Of a stretch of 64,000 bases of DNA, positions 45,491 through 56,739 are shown one piece after another. The DNA lies in NCBI RefSeq assembly GCF_030272615.1, contig NC_081406.1, positions 480,348,900 to 480,412,899 on the forward strand, read 5' to 3'. This DNA comes from Cryptomeria japonica. Lineage: Eukaryota > Streptophyta > Pinopsida > Cupressales > Cupressaceae. The notes beneath the pieces are model-generated. The model was not told where the DNA came from. It ran no database searches and saw only the letters and a program-made list of their open reading frames with translations. The translations under genes and the position numbers were made by a program. The first letter of the stretch is position 1, and each line of letters opens with the position of its first letter.

Positions 45491-45986
45491 AATGCCAAAA
45501 AAATTCAAAAAAAATTGGAAAATTCAAAAACGCACCTAAAATATGAAAATTTGAACGAAAACTTGGAAACAAGGTTCGGGATAAGATACATACCGGATAT
45601 CCATGCTCGACAGGTTGCTGATATCGCCGAACACGCTCAAATCGATGACACTCCACCGGAATTGCCATTTTGCCACCTCAGAAAGAATATTTTCAAAACA
45701 AGCTGACAAGGATAACAATGAAATTAAAATTAGCCTTGGTTAATTTTATATTTACTATTTGAAGAGTAATTAATTTCAATTGGGCAATTTAATTTGTTTT
45801 TTCCAAATGAATTTAATTGACCAAATTTTTATCAATTATCATGAGATCAATTGTTCAAACTAGAATTTTTGACAATTTCACGATCAATCTCCTGAGGGTG
45901 CACACAAATAGGATTTTCAATCTCTATCGGGTGCACTGTTGAGACTTGATTTAATCTTTGAAACAATGTTGTCTTGACATTATTTC
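45491..45986. other. Element A 3' end between array and polypurine tract
   Basis: On minus there is a 60-codon open frame (45536-45718) ending near a GGTATGTATC sequence that could be a 5' splice site, so this could be a first exon or leader of the PMD transcript. No domain is recognisable and this is only a possibility. The rest is AT-rich. Confidence 0.35.
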
Positions 45987-46000
45987 AAACGGGGGCAAAA
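45987..46000 (+). other. Polypurine tract of element A
   Basis: AAACGGGGGCAAAA immediately before the 3' LTR start TGTATACA at 46001. Confidence 0.9.
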
Positions 46001-47176
46001 TGTATACACATAAAAATTGGCTATGAGCAATTAAATAAATATTTTATATTTATTTAATAATTATTCTTCTATTAAATAGTTAATTTGAAAAGATTAATTT
46101 ATTTAATTCATTTTCATGTCTTTCTATTAATTAATATTTTATTCATTAATTCATTTTTCCTGTTCTTCTAATTAATTGAATATCTAATATTTAATTATTC
46201 ATCTAACCAAGTTAATTAAATATCTAATATTTAATTATCTCCTCCAAACAACTAAATATCCAATATTTAATAGTTATTCTCCTATCCTATAGTCTCAAAT
46301 ATTAAATAATTCCTAAATTATTTAATCTTTCTTATCCAACTCACCCTCCATCTCCATTTCATCTTCCCTTCGCCAACTCATCAAACATGTGGCTTAGGAA
46401 ATCAATATTTCTTAATATTAATTCATCATTTATCTCCAACCTCCAAACTTAATGAAAATTGTGTATGTACACATATTTCATAACCATTTCCTATATTCTC
46501 TCCAACACTCCCTACATCTTAGAAAGGACTTGAGTCCACTTGTCCTCTCATGCCTAAATTTCCTCCAACCATCCCTAGATTCCCTCAATCAGCAACCTAG
46601 TCAAGGTGAGATGAGTGACACTTGTCTTCTCCTTCCCCCTTTCTCTCAACCTTCACCTTTGCTCACAACCATTCAAATCTGCAGATCTGATCATGATCGT
46701 TGATCTAAGCCACATCATCTCATCCTCTCAAAGTTTATAATATCAAGAGCTTCAATTGAGAGAGATTTAGACTTCAAGAGACTTCAAGTGCATTTTGCAA
46801 GCTAATCATATGCATCCGTGAGTTTTTGAAGCAATTAGCAAATAGTAATAGAAAATATCATATAGCATTTTAGCATAACCATGTAGCATTTTTCATATCA
46901 TAGCATCAGTTAACTACAAGTTATCAGTCCATTCTTCATATGCCATCTTGGAAGCCAATAGTGCATTGTCTGAGAGCACACCATCTGCAACCAGGAACAG
47001 TGGAGTTAGGACACAATGAGACATAAGCCATGAAGGTAAAAAAATGCTTTATTTTAGTATGTATTTCATGTAGTTTCATTGGTGGAATTTGGATTTCATG
47101 TATACATTTCCATTTGTATTTTGTGAAACTAACTTATTACAGGTAACATTCTGAGGATGAAATTCAAGCTCACACA
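46001..47176 (+). repeat. 3' LTR of element A
   Basis: 1176 bp, TG...CA, followed by the target duplication ATACA. The TATA box of the 5' copy has become TTATAATA near 46735. A 40-bp tandem duplication at about 46195-46240 explains the length difference. Confidence 0.95.
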
Positions 47177-47181
47177 ATACA

Positions 47182-47593
47182 TATATATTTACTTAATATA
47201 TATATATATATATATATATATTAATATGCCATCATGTATAAAAAAACTCTCAATGCTTTTAGAAAATAATAAAAAAATTAAAAAAATTTGAAAAATTTGT
47301 ACAGCCTAAGTTGGCCTAATGGTAGAGAACTTGTGCTCTTAAAAGAAAGGTCAAAAGTTCAAATCCCAAAAGGGGGGTGAGGTATGTACAAAAAAATAAA
47401 AAAATAAAAAATTTATCAAAAATCTTTTCCAACGAAATTTCGTCGGAAATGTTCGTCAGAAACTTTCATCTAAATTCCGATGAACATCATGCATAAATTT
47501 AAAAAAATTAAAAGGAATTCTACAAAACAACAAATTCATTCACTTTCGTCGGATTTTGAGCTCAAATGCATTAGTGTACCAATGGATAGGGCA
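47182..47593. mobile_element. Right part of the ~0.84-kb insertion in the LINE
   Basis: Contains a (TA)n tract at about 47196-47221, a tRNA-derived SINE-like head at 47303-47395, A-rich tails, and ACGAAATTTCGTCGG palindromic wording at 47432-47450 that recalls CACTA subterminal sequence. Ends where ATATTGAC (47594-47601) resumes the LINE. Confidence 0.5.
47303..47395 (+). repeat. tRNA-derived SINE-like sequence with A and B boxes
   Basis: A box TGGCCTAATGG at 47312-47322 fits TRGYNNARNNG fully. B box GTTCAAATCCC at 47357-47367 fits GTTCRANYC. Spacing is 34 bases, as in tRNA genes and SINEs. The acceptor stem does not pair convincingly, and A-rich sequence follows, so a SINE head or decayed tRNA copy is more likely than a working tRNA gene. 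Confidence 0.6.
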
Positions 47594-48360
47594 ATATTGA
47601 CCCCCCAAATAAGAGCCATAGCCTCTGGCACATTATTAGTGCTAACACTCAGGCCTCCAACATATCTAGCCGCAATAGCCCCTAAGGGGGATATTAGAAT
47701 TCCCCTCCCCCACTAGTAGGGCTAGGGTTACCACAAGTTGCCCCATCAAAATTAATTTTGCACCAACTAATAGGGGGTAACCAATCATTATTTAGTTAGG
47801 CAATCTTCTTAGAGATTTCAAATTTTAAAAAGGTTTGAGATAGGCCCTAGTTAGAAGATATGTTGGCCTCAAGGGAGGTGGGGGGATAAGTCAGGCAGGA
47901 CCAGTGGAAAACAAATATGTTATCTCTCAGGAGCTTATAAAAAAATGAGAACACCTCCTTCGAGCTCATTTACTCCTCTCTAAAGATTTGATTATTCATT
48001 TCCTTCCAAAGGAATAGGCCAAGGTGAGGTGGGATTTTATTCCATAATTATTTAATGAGGGGGTGATGTAAGGGGCTGACCCAGTAATCAATTATTGAAG
48101 GTATCACTTTGTTTAGAAACTAGCTAATCTGAAGATTCTACAACAATTACCCCTATAATTTGTGGGAAAAGGTGTAATGTAGGAGAAGGTGAGGGGGGCA
48201 TTTCTTCATTATCATTATAAAGGGCGCATCTATATGGTAGCAAGAAGCCACACTTGATGAGATTGTCTTGCATTACAATTTTGTTGTGCATCACCATCCA
48301 CCCGAGGAAATTAATTTTAGAAATAAGTTGAAAGTTCTAGAATCTCCCTTAGAAGGCAAT
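47594..48360 (-). mobile_element. LINE, 5' portion (zf-RVT and start of RNase H), truncated
   Basis: On minus: WMVMHNKIVMQDNLIKCGFL and LPYRCALYNDNEE at about 48310-48180 form the reverse-transcriptase zinc-binding region (zf-RVT) of plant LINEs. About 400 bases later WCKINFDGATCGNPSP (47739-47765 and on) and NNVPEAMALIWGVNI start the RNase H. Stops and frameshifts lie between. It continues at 17028 going down. Upstream RT and endonuclease were not found, so the copy was 5'-truncated near 48.36 kb or has decayed. Confidence 0.75.
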
Positions 48361-49480
48361 AGAAGGGAAATGATGTTAATTTTATTAAATAATTTTTTTT
48401 TTGAAAAGTTAGAAAAAGCATTGATGATAAATGATAAAGTGTTAGATGAAAATATGTTAATTATTTTTAGGTGTTTATATTTTACATCTATTTGAGACAA
48501 TATTAGGAGTACCATTATTTCAAATAACAAAAAGTAATGATTATGAAATGGATGGGATATCAAGAAAGCGACGATATGACCTAGTCTTTTTATGGGTTGG
48601 AGAACGCTTTTCAATAGGAGTTATGAACCACTGAGACCTTAAATAGGGGACCTCATCCCCGACATTAATGCAATAACAACAACCAAGACCAATGAGCCCC
48701 CAACAAGGGACTTGGCACATGCCTTAACACCTATCAACCAACATTAATGCCACAACAATTAACAATCAGCATACAAAAGATTTGAATATGTCATGACACT
48801 TATTATTTTTTTATAATTATTATTTAATAAATAAAATAATTGTATATTTATTTAATTAAAAAATGTGATTTCTTATTATATGAATTTAGTATTTTAACTA
48901 ATATGTATATTGATTTTTCTTTTAGATCTTAAATATAATAAATAAAAAATTATATTAATACTATAAAAAAAAAATCGTAATAGAGTTTAGATGAAAAGAA
49001 TATAATTTTAGTTAAAGAAAAACTAAATTTAATATAAATAAATCAAATAAAACAAAAATGTTCTTAAGAAAAAAAGACAAAAACTATGAATGATTTACTT
49101 GTTTATTTTAATGCATGTTGAGTCTAAATAAAACAAAAGTTTATTAAAGAAATAATAAATATCTTATGCATGACTTTTTTATTTTTTATTTTTGAAACTA
49201 AGCCTAGTAAAATAATAATAAATTAGGAAATCCCAATATAGGAGGAGCCCATGTTCTTTATAAAGTACAAGTTAAAATTTGAGTTAAACTAAGAAAAATT
49301 AATATTTAAATTATAAGTGGAATGATTCTTAAAGGCATGTGTGTTGATAAAAAACAAACAAAGAAACTAACTAAGTCCACCTTATTTTAGGAGTATTTTT
49401 ATGAGATTCTATGTATTCAAATAAGAGTTTCAGATTTTAGAAATAAATGAAGAAAATAAAGCGCATGGAAGAGAAGAGTA
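48361..49480. other. AT-rich sequence, nothing recognised
   Basis: Strongly AT-rich with A/T homopolymers; one moderately GC-richer patch at 48640-48760. No coding motif, repeat array or element end was identified. Confidence 0.4.
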
Positions 49481-49496
49481 CACCAAAGGAGCTAGA

Positions 49497-49925
49497 ACGT
49501 ACATACCTTAACTTTGGGGGTCCAACTTTGACCGCTGAGTTGGCTACCCCAAATCAAAATTCAACATGCTAACTCGGCTTTTTTCCACATCATCGGTGAT
49601 TGGTCAAAATTATGCCACTTTGGTTAGTCGACCAAAATGTGGCCAAGCCCACAACTGAAACCTGCCATGCTTTCCATCTGCATGGAACGGGGTGGCCACA
49701 TGGAAATCAACCACATGCACACCCAATCCACCACCTTGTTCGTCATAAAGTCTAGCTACCACATTCAAACTTCCAATGTAGTGACATTAACTATGTGTCA
49801 CCTCGCCTTCCTTGCTCCTATTGGCTTGCATTTTTCAAGCCTTTCAGCATTCAATACACCCGACTCCTTGTGGATTGAGCTAATGTTGGTTCATTTCTTT
49901 CCTATGTGATGACTATTGTTGGTTT
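49497..49925 (+). repeat. Left arm of a long inverted repeat
   Basis: Pairs with the reverse complement of about 53390-53765. Landmarks: GAGTTGGCTACCCCAAATCA (49536) versus GAGTTGGCAACCCCAAATAA; ATTGGTCAAAATTATGC in both; TGCTTTCCATCTGCATGGAA versus TGCTTTCCATCCATATGGAA; TATGTGTCACCTC in both. Roughly 70 percent identity by eye over about 380 bases. Spacer about 3.5 kb. A third partial copy in direct orientation is at 52560-52682. Confidence 0.75.
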
Positions 49926-50779
49926 TCTTGCATGCCACAAACCACTCGCCATGGGGCACATTGAAACCGAATTCCCACCAGAATGTGCACACTACAAATT
50001 AGGTAATGCATGCATACCTCTGCACATTCATTGGTTTTTTGTTGGGGTTAAATAAGTTTTTGGGGTTTCATTTTCTGTGTTGATGTGCATTACTCCCTCG
50101 CGAGCTCCGTTTTGCAGGTTTGGAGACAAATGACGAGGACAATAGACCCTCATTTGCAGATGACGAAATGGATCTTTTCCCCTTCAACCCAGGTGAGGAT
50201 TTATCCTCACTAAGGCTCACGAATTTCACCATGTCTATTCTTTTGTGTTGTATTTATTTTTTATGCCATTAATCCTTTTAGTTTATTATTTGATATGGTG
50301 GTGCTCTAACTCTCGTTTCCTCCTCAAACTTATTTTTGCTTGGCCTGCAAGGTTTCTACATGTCTTTGTGTTTTTTAACACTAAATTATATGTTCATAAA
50401 CACAAATACATAAAAAAGGGAATCATACTCCTCTGTTCTAGCTTTACTATCATTTTAATGGTGAGCTGTGAATACTTTTTTTCATTTCGTGCATCATTGA
50501 TAGTATTGGGATTATTGGTTACAATTTCAAGTATCATTGTGGTTTAATGGTTTAATGATTTTTAATTTCACCTTTAATGTTTAAAGGTTGAAGAGTTCAA
50601 GAGTTTCACATAATTTCAATTAAACTGGTTTAGGGTTTCATTGTCACTATGTGTGGGATTTAATTACATTGTTCATGTTTAAGGGTTTACAATTGCAAAA
50701 TTAATCTACATAGGGGTTTAAAATGAATTGTTCATGTTGGGTTTACTTGTTTCCATTTGTGCATTGTCAAAATCACCCT

Positions 50780-51420
50780 TCTTGTTTAAGGGTTTAAGGG
50801 TTTCCAATTCAATGTTTCACTGTTGATGTATAAGGGTTCACAAATTCACTTTTATTGTACAAGGGTTTGAGGGCTTCAAAGTTGATTGTTTCGATTGGCA
50901 ATAATGGTTTCAATCTGTTTGTCCAAGGGTTTAGATTTCCAGTGTTCTATGGTTCAAGGTGAAAAATTCAAAACTAGTCCTTGGGTTTAAGGGGTTCAAT
51001 GTCAATTGATTTAGGGATTCACTTCATCTGTTGTTGTTTAAGGGTTTGAGGGCTTCTAAATTATTGTTTCAGTTGGCATCAATGGTTTCATTTTCATTGT
51101 CCGAGGGTTTACATTTCCATCATTTTATGCTTTTAGGTGAACAATTTGAAAATACTCCTTGGGTTGAAGGATTTCAATGTCAATTGATTGATGGATTCAC
51201 TTCTATTGTTAATGTTTCAGGGTTCACAATTTCACTTTAATTGTTTAAGGGTTCAAGGGCTTCAAAATCACTGTTTCAATTAGCATCAAAGGTTTCAATT
51301 TCATTGTACAAGGGTTTACATTTCCCCTACTTTATGGTTCTTGGTGAACAACTCAAAACTAGTCCTCGATTCTAGGTGAACAATTTGAAACATGTTTTAG
51401 GGGTTCAATTTATGAAATCT
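50780..51420 (+). repeat. Tandem repeat of ~180-205 bp rich in TTTAAGGGTTT
   Basis: Three recognisable units start near 50858, 51039 and 51244. Each runs AAGGGTTTGAGGGCTTC, TGGTTTCA, CAAGGGTTTACATTTCC, GGTGAACAATT..., TCCTTGGGTT, TCAATGTCAATTGAT. Short GGGTTTA words extend to both sides (50590-51700). The words resemble the plant telomere motif but are not in register as (TTTAGGG)n. Confidence 0.8.
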
Positions 51421-52115
51421 TCCCCCGTTCCATTATATATTTGCACATTTTACTTAGTTGCAATCACTTTACATGTTTCATGGAATCAATTTATGTATTC
51501 TTCACTGATTATACTCAACATGTTTAGGAATTCAATTCCATAGTTAATGTTTAAGAGTTTACAATTTCACCTTAGAATTTTAAGAGGTTGAGGGTTTCAA
51601 TTTCATTTTCATTGATATGCATTTCTAATTTTAATGTTAAAGTGTTTCAATTCCAATTGACGTGTTTTAGGGGCTCAATTTATGTAATATAAGGGATTCA
51701 ATTAAATATATTTGCATATTTTACCAATGTTGTATTCACTTACTATCCTTTACATTCATTCAATTGTACGACCAAAGGCCTTTAATATTATGAAAAGGGT
51801 TTATTTCATACTTAGATTCCTTGTTGAACTTCTCTGTTTCTTAGTTTTATAAATAGTTTCCAAGTTTCTTGTATACTAGTCAAGATCCTTCAATACATGT
51901 TTAATGATTAAACACTGAAATTGCACACATTACACCCATTATATGGGCGTCACCCTTAAAAGTCAAACAGTAAACTTCAAACCCAAATAAACACAGTTGT
52001 GAAATTGAAAACCTTCAAACCTTTTAACATTAACTATGAAATTAAAAACATTAAACCCATTACATATGTCTATTTACGAATTTGTGAGTATGCCTATATT
52101 TATTTATTTGTGATT

Positions 52116-52148
52116 GTATGTATGTATGTATGTATGTATGTATGTATG
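52116..52148 (+). repeat. (TATG)n microsatellite
   Basis: About eight perfect TATG units. Confidence 0.9.
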
Positions 52149-52443
52149 AAATTTAATCCCTACAATTGTCAAATTGAGATCCTTAAACCCTTAAACACAA
52201 TTCAATATATCATTCCTTGCATTGATTTAAGGGTATACAGTACACTCTTTCAGTATCATTAACTACGTGTCCCTTCTCCTTCCTTATCACTTGTGCATAT
52301 AAACCAGGATGCTAGAATATATACATTCATATATATATATATATATATGAATCCCTTATATAGTGAAACCCTTAAACCCAAGTTTGACATACCAATACTT
52401 CATATATGTTTGTATGTAGTAGTTGTTTATATAGAAGTATGTA

Positions 52444-52448
<5 letters not shown>

Positions 52449-52526
<78 letters not shown>
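52449..52526 (+). repeat. (AT)n microsatellite, about 39 units
   Basis: Uninterrupted AT dinucleotides over nearly 78 bases, with further TATG-related simple sequence on both sides (52320-52760). Confidence 0.97.
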
Positions 52527-52527
<1 letters not shown>

Positions 52528-52559
52528 TATGCATATACATGTACATATGTATATGTTTT

Positions 52560-52682
52560 TGGAGTTGGCTAGTGGAGAAGAGCCAAAACGTGTGCAACCT
52601 AACTTCGAGGGTCCATGTGGCAGACCAACTTTGACTACTACCCATGTAGACCATTGAGTTGGCTACCCCAAATCAAAATTCT
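52560..52682 (+). repeat. Partial direct copy of the inverted-repeat end sequence
   Basis: CAACCTAACTTCGAGGGTCC and GAGTTGGCTACCCCAAATCA followed by AAATTC also occur at 49503-49562. It inserts an extra GTGGCAGACC segment between. A shorter relative (GCACACCCTAACTTGAAATG TCC) is at 52890-52912. Confidence 0.7.
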
Positions 52683-53389
52683 CTATATGTATGTATATGT
52701 ATTTCTACATATGTATGTACATGTATGCATATATGTATGTACATATCTATGTGTACATATATGAGACTGAATCCCTTTAACAAAACAATTGAAACCCTTC
52801 AACCCAAGTTTGACATATTAGTGTGCATATATTTGAGGAGACTAGAACTAACAGAAATAAAAAACTGATAGGGGTGGGGGCCATAACATGCACACCCTAA
52901 CTTGAAATGTCCACAAACTAATTTCTAACAAGACTATTGTGTAATATCCTATCCATTCAAATGTAATATGATGATTGGGCCAAGGTGTCAACAATTGGAA
53001 CAAGTACCCATGGATATTAGTATCTTCTAATCGACCTACACATATTAGAAAATATATATGGATCATATACACACCGAGTGAATGCAATTTCCCTCACACT
53101 TCTGCAATCAACCATGTGTTGCATGCACAAAATCTCCTTTGTCTTTTGATTGCCATCATCATAATTCTACACAATGAGGACATGTTGTCATTTAAAACTT
53201 TTGTACTTGTGAATTATGTTGCACTTAAAACTTCATATTGAATGGTTTGTGCAACATAATTCACAAGTATAAAGGTCTTCAAATGGTTGTGTTCTCATTA
53301 TAGTCGATTATGGAGATCAATACTTGTAAGATGGAAATCATGCCTTTGATTTACAACTCAGCTTGCACACTCCCACATTAAATACATTC

Positions 53390-53775
53390 ATGGGTGAAAG
53401 CACTTGTGGGATAGAAAGGAATGATCCTTCGCTCCATCCATGATGAGTTAGGCATATTGCTTGATCAATGCGAGCCTTTAGGTGCAAGTAAGTAGAGGTG
53501 ACACATACTTAATGTAATTGCACTAGAAGTTTGAAGGCGGCGACAAGATTTTTTGATGGATGAAGTGGTTGCCATGCGGCCACCTCATTCCATATGGATG
53601 GAAAGCACAATAGGTTTCGGGTGTGGGCCCAACCACATTTCGGTCGATGCATCGAAGCATAATTTTGACCAATTGGAGGACAAGTCACCAGACACATGGC
53701 AAATAGATGAGTCAACATCCATAATTTTTATTTGGGGTTGCCAACTCGGCGATCTACTTGGCTAGCGAGACAATT
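53390..53775 (-). repeat. Right arm of the long inverted repeat
   Basis: Reverse complement matches 49497-49925 as listed there. Both arms contain GTCAAAATTATG, GACC[AG]AAATGTGG and a CATGG-GGCCAC block. No element terminus or target duplication could be fixed. Confidence 0.75.
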
Positions 53776-54501
53776 GTGGATAACTGAATACTGAATCAAT
53801 CAAATTGATGAAAACTAAAGCATATAGTTGTTGACATCTTTGCTTAATCATCCCATTACATGTCCTGAATCACATCAAAATATTAAAGAATTGAAATGCA
53901 CCCAATTAGAAATAAAAAGCATGTAGTTGTTAACATATTTGCTCAATCATCCCATTACATGTTCTAAATTGCACCAACATATAAAAGAAATGAAATGCAC
54001 ATAATTGGAAACAAAAAGCATGTACTAGTTGACATCTTTCTCAATCATCCCATTACTTGTTGTGTATTGCATAAAGATATTAAAAAGATACCAAATAAGC
54101 ATAATTCAAAACAAAAATAATGTCAAATCCATGTCTTCATAAGATATATTTGCAGTTTTGGTCTATCTTTCTCAATTAGAAAGCCAAAAAATTAATCAGA
54201 TATGTCTTTTTAGAGGCCAGTTAAACCTAGGGGGAAAATAAGTTCTTCGCAATGCGGGTGCTACCCCTGAGGCTGTGACAAGTGACATGTTCTTGTCACC
54301 TTCTCTTGGTTAAGTGGTGTTCAAATGACTTGCTCTTATGCTGCAATACCCAAGGCTATCGACAAATGCTACCAACCTTGCCATATAACTTATAGGACTA
54401 GAAAAGGTCATGGATGGGGAAGTTGGTGGACAATTTTAAGTTGCTAGAAAGTTCAGGATGATTGTGTTCATCAAATCCTACATTATGGGATGTCATTCAG
54501 G
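53776..54501. other. Sequence between inverted repeat and transposase, nothing recognised
   Basis: Contains a loosely repeated phrase (AGCATGTAGTTGTTAACAT, AATCATCCCATTACATGT) three times at about 53820, 53925 and 54020, spaced about 100 bases. No coding region. Confidence 0.5.
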
Positions 54502-56739
54502 CTAGGGTCTAGATGGAGTGGATGGGATATTTAACATCCTCTTTCTTGCCAGAATCACTCTCTTCTCCTCGATGACCCTTTCCTCTTCCTCATGCTCCAT
54601 CATTGCCTTCTCTTGGTTCTATCTTTCCTCCTTTTCCTTCTTCTCTATCTCTTTCAACCTTTCCTTTTCCTTATGTAGTATCTCCTTTTCTTTTCTCTCT
54701 TGATACTTCTTTTGCTTTGCCAATATGCATGGTGCCTTACTCTCTTTGGCATATTCTTTCTTTCTTTCTTTGATATCCTCCACTTCTTTCCTCCTCACCT
54801 CTCGAGCCATTACCATTTCCATGTAGTCATCAGATGTCAACAACTATGAATCACAACTCAAGTGGATTCCATTATCAATACCCTTCCCGTGTTTCTTGTT
54901 GATAATGTGAACATGCAACTTTAGGAATCTTGAAAGTCTTGTTTCCTGTTGAGAGGCAGGCATCTCACTGACTTGTGATAGTAGGATTTCCTCATCCTCA
55001 TTACCAGATTCTGTTATATCTTATTTCAAATCTACATCAGGTTGACTATCTGATATGCCACAATCGACATAGTAATGCACAACATCAACCATGACAGTTG
55101 CGGATGATGAGGGGAAAGGGAAAATTTTGTCTTCTTCTTGCCCTTGCAAGTCAACTCCTACATCCATTTCCCCTTCAACCACCAATGTCGGTGGTATTCA
55201 CTCAAATGGAAGAGAAAGAATATCCTCCACACTCTCACTCACTCTTTCAACAATGTTGTTGGATAGTCTATCATAGTCCACTTGTGCATTGGAATCAAAT
55301 TAACAGATTTCAACAATGTTTTCTGCAAAAACTTCAATTGAAACAACACCCGATAGGCTAAGCACGTTTTCCACTATTGAAATATCCTATCCATCGTTAA
55401 TATCAAATTTTTTGTTGGGTTGTATGTCCTCCGTGAAGGTATTGGGATTCAGGGGCCATATATGTGTCCTTTTGAATCCCGTTACAATGTTAGAAACAAT
55501 CAACACCTTCATCAAAGACTTGGTGCCTATTTCTACCAGTTCTGCCCTCCTAATCTCTACATTTGGAAACCTTTCCAACCACGATGCTCTTTTTGATTTG
55601 AAGTAGGTCCTTAATGGAGAGAAGACACTCACATCCAGTGGGTATAGTTTGTGAGTGGTGTGAGCCGACAATGTGAGCAAGTCTATACCTAGCATCCTTG
55701 CCTCTTGGATGGTTGTCATTGCAACATGGCTACCATGGTCATCAAATATCAACAAGTGCATGTTGGTGGGTGATACACCTCCTAAAATAAATCATGCAAA
55801 GTGGTGCAACCAATTAAGGAATAGTTCCTTGGTCATCCATGTATGTTTCTATGCTTCCAGGCAAGCACCCAGTTCACATTTGTAGATGTAATTGTGTAAG
55901 TGCTTCTTGCCTTTGAACAAGTAGAAGCTTGGAATGCTTTGCCCAAAAGCGTTCAGGCAATAAAGAATGGTAATACACTCATGACTCTTTGAAATTATGT
56001 AAGACATATTTCGGCTTCCTCTCCTAGCAAGTACCCTCATAACCCCATTTCTACCCCTCATAACACTAGTTTCATCACAATTCCATATCCGAGCAGGACC
56101 ATATGGATTTGTTGTAAATGTTATTGATAATGTGTCATAGAAAGAAACAACAACTGCTAGTCTGAGATTGAGTTTCTTGTCTTTGTCAAGGCCTTCAGTT
56201 ATCCACAAGATGAGTTATGGATGTTGAGCCTTAAATCCAGACCACCATGACTTCCTAGGCATGCCATTCTTGAAAGGGTTGGGTCTACCCTCACATATCT
56301 ACGCCACATCTGCCTTCAAGTTGATGATCTCTAGGCCATAACCAACTGCTACCATCTGTTGGCACCACTCAACAATTTGTTCCTCCTCTTCATTGATGAG
56401 GATGGTTGGGTGCCCTTTCTTGGATGTGGTTGTCTTCATAGTTGGGATGCCCCATTTCTTTGATGTAGACCCAATGAACATGTCATTTTCCTCTACATCG
56501 CCCATGGTAGATGTCGGCCACAACTTTTGTGGCATTTTAAATTTTCTTGCAGTTGAAGGTGAAGTAACATCTACTATGGGTAGGATAGGTTTTGGATCAT
56601 GATCCTCCACTAGTGGGGGTATAGGGTCTAGTTTGGTCACATTAGGAGGTGGGGTTTATGGCTCAACTAGGAACTTGACACATCTTTTATGTGATGGTCA
56701 ACTTGTTGATGCTCTTTTCTTTCCACCACGAGTACTCAT
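54502..56739 (-). pseudogene. pogo/CENP-B-like transposase, decayed
   Basis: One 746-codon frame from MSTRGGKKRAS (56739) to TAG at 54502-54504, with about twelve in-frame stops and no frameshift. Domains on minus: a helix-turn-helix region (56400-56300: EEEEQIVEWCQQM, GYGLEI), a CENP-B-type HTH block (FKNGMPRKSWWSGFKAQHP at about 56250), then a DDE_1 catalytic domain with NCDETSVM (first Asp), GSRNMSYIISKS, GQSIPSFYLFKGKK, LLIFDDHGSHVAM (second Asp) and YPLDVSVFSPL (third Asp), so a DDD triad. The tail after 54850 is Lys/Glu-rich coiled coil (ERKEKEILHKEKERLKEIEK). Tc1/mariner-pogo elements usually make TA duplications. Terminal inverted repeats were not located. Confidence 0.88.

Larger units (their letters stand above)
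17460..47176 (+). mobile_element. Element A: complete Tat-lineage LTR retrotransposon with antisense PMD gene
   Basis: Two LTRs starting TGTATACACATAAAAATTGG and ending TTCAAGCTCACACA, flanked by the 5-bp target duplication ATACA (17455-17459 and 47177-47181). Internal order: primer-binding site, 21-bp array, leader, gag-pol (plus), 31-bp tandem repeats, polypurine-like motif, element B insertion, PMD frame (minus), inverted 21-bp array, polypurine tract, 3' LTR. Full span 29.7 kb; about 17.2 kb without element B and its target duplication. The coding parts are all interrupted, so it is no longer autonomous. Confidence 0.95.

Noticed and set aside
47303-47395. Functional tRNA gene
   Set aside because: A and B boxes are good, but acceptor pairing is poor and A-rich tails follow; SINE-like or decayed.
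50245-50547. 100-codon hydrophobic frame that could pass as a membrane protein
   Set aside because: T-rich AT sequence gives Phe/Leu/Ile; no supporting context or start signal.
52293-52657. Frames encoding YIYIYI repeats
   Set aside because: Translation of the (AT)n microsatellite.
55091-55606. Open frames on plus around 55.1-55.6 kb
   Set aside because: Antisense shadows of the transposase frame.
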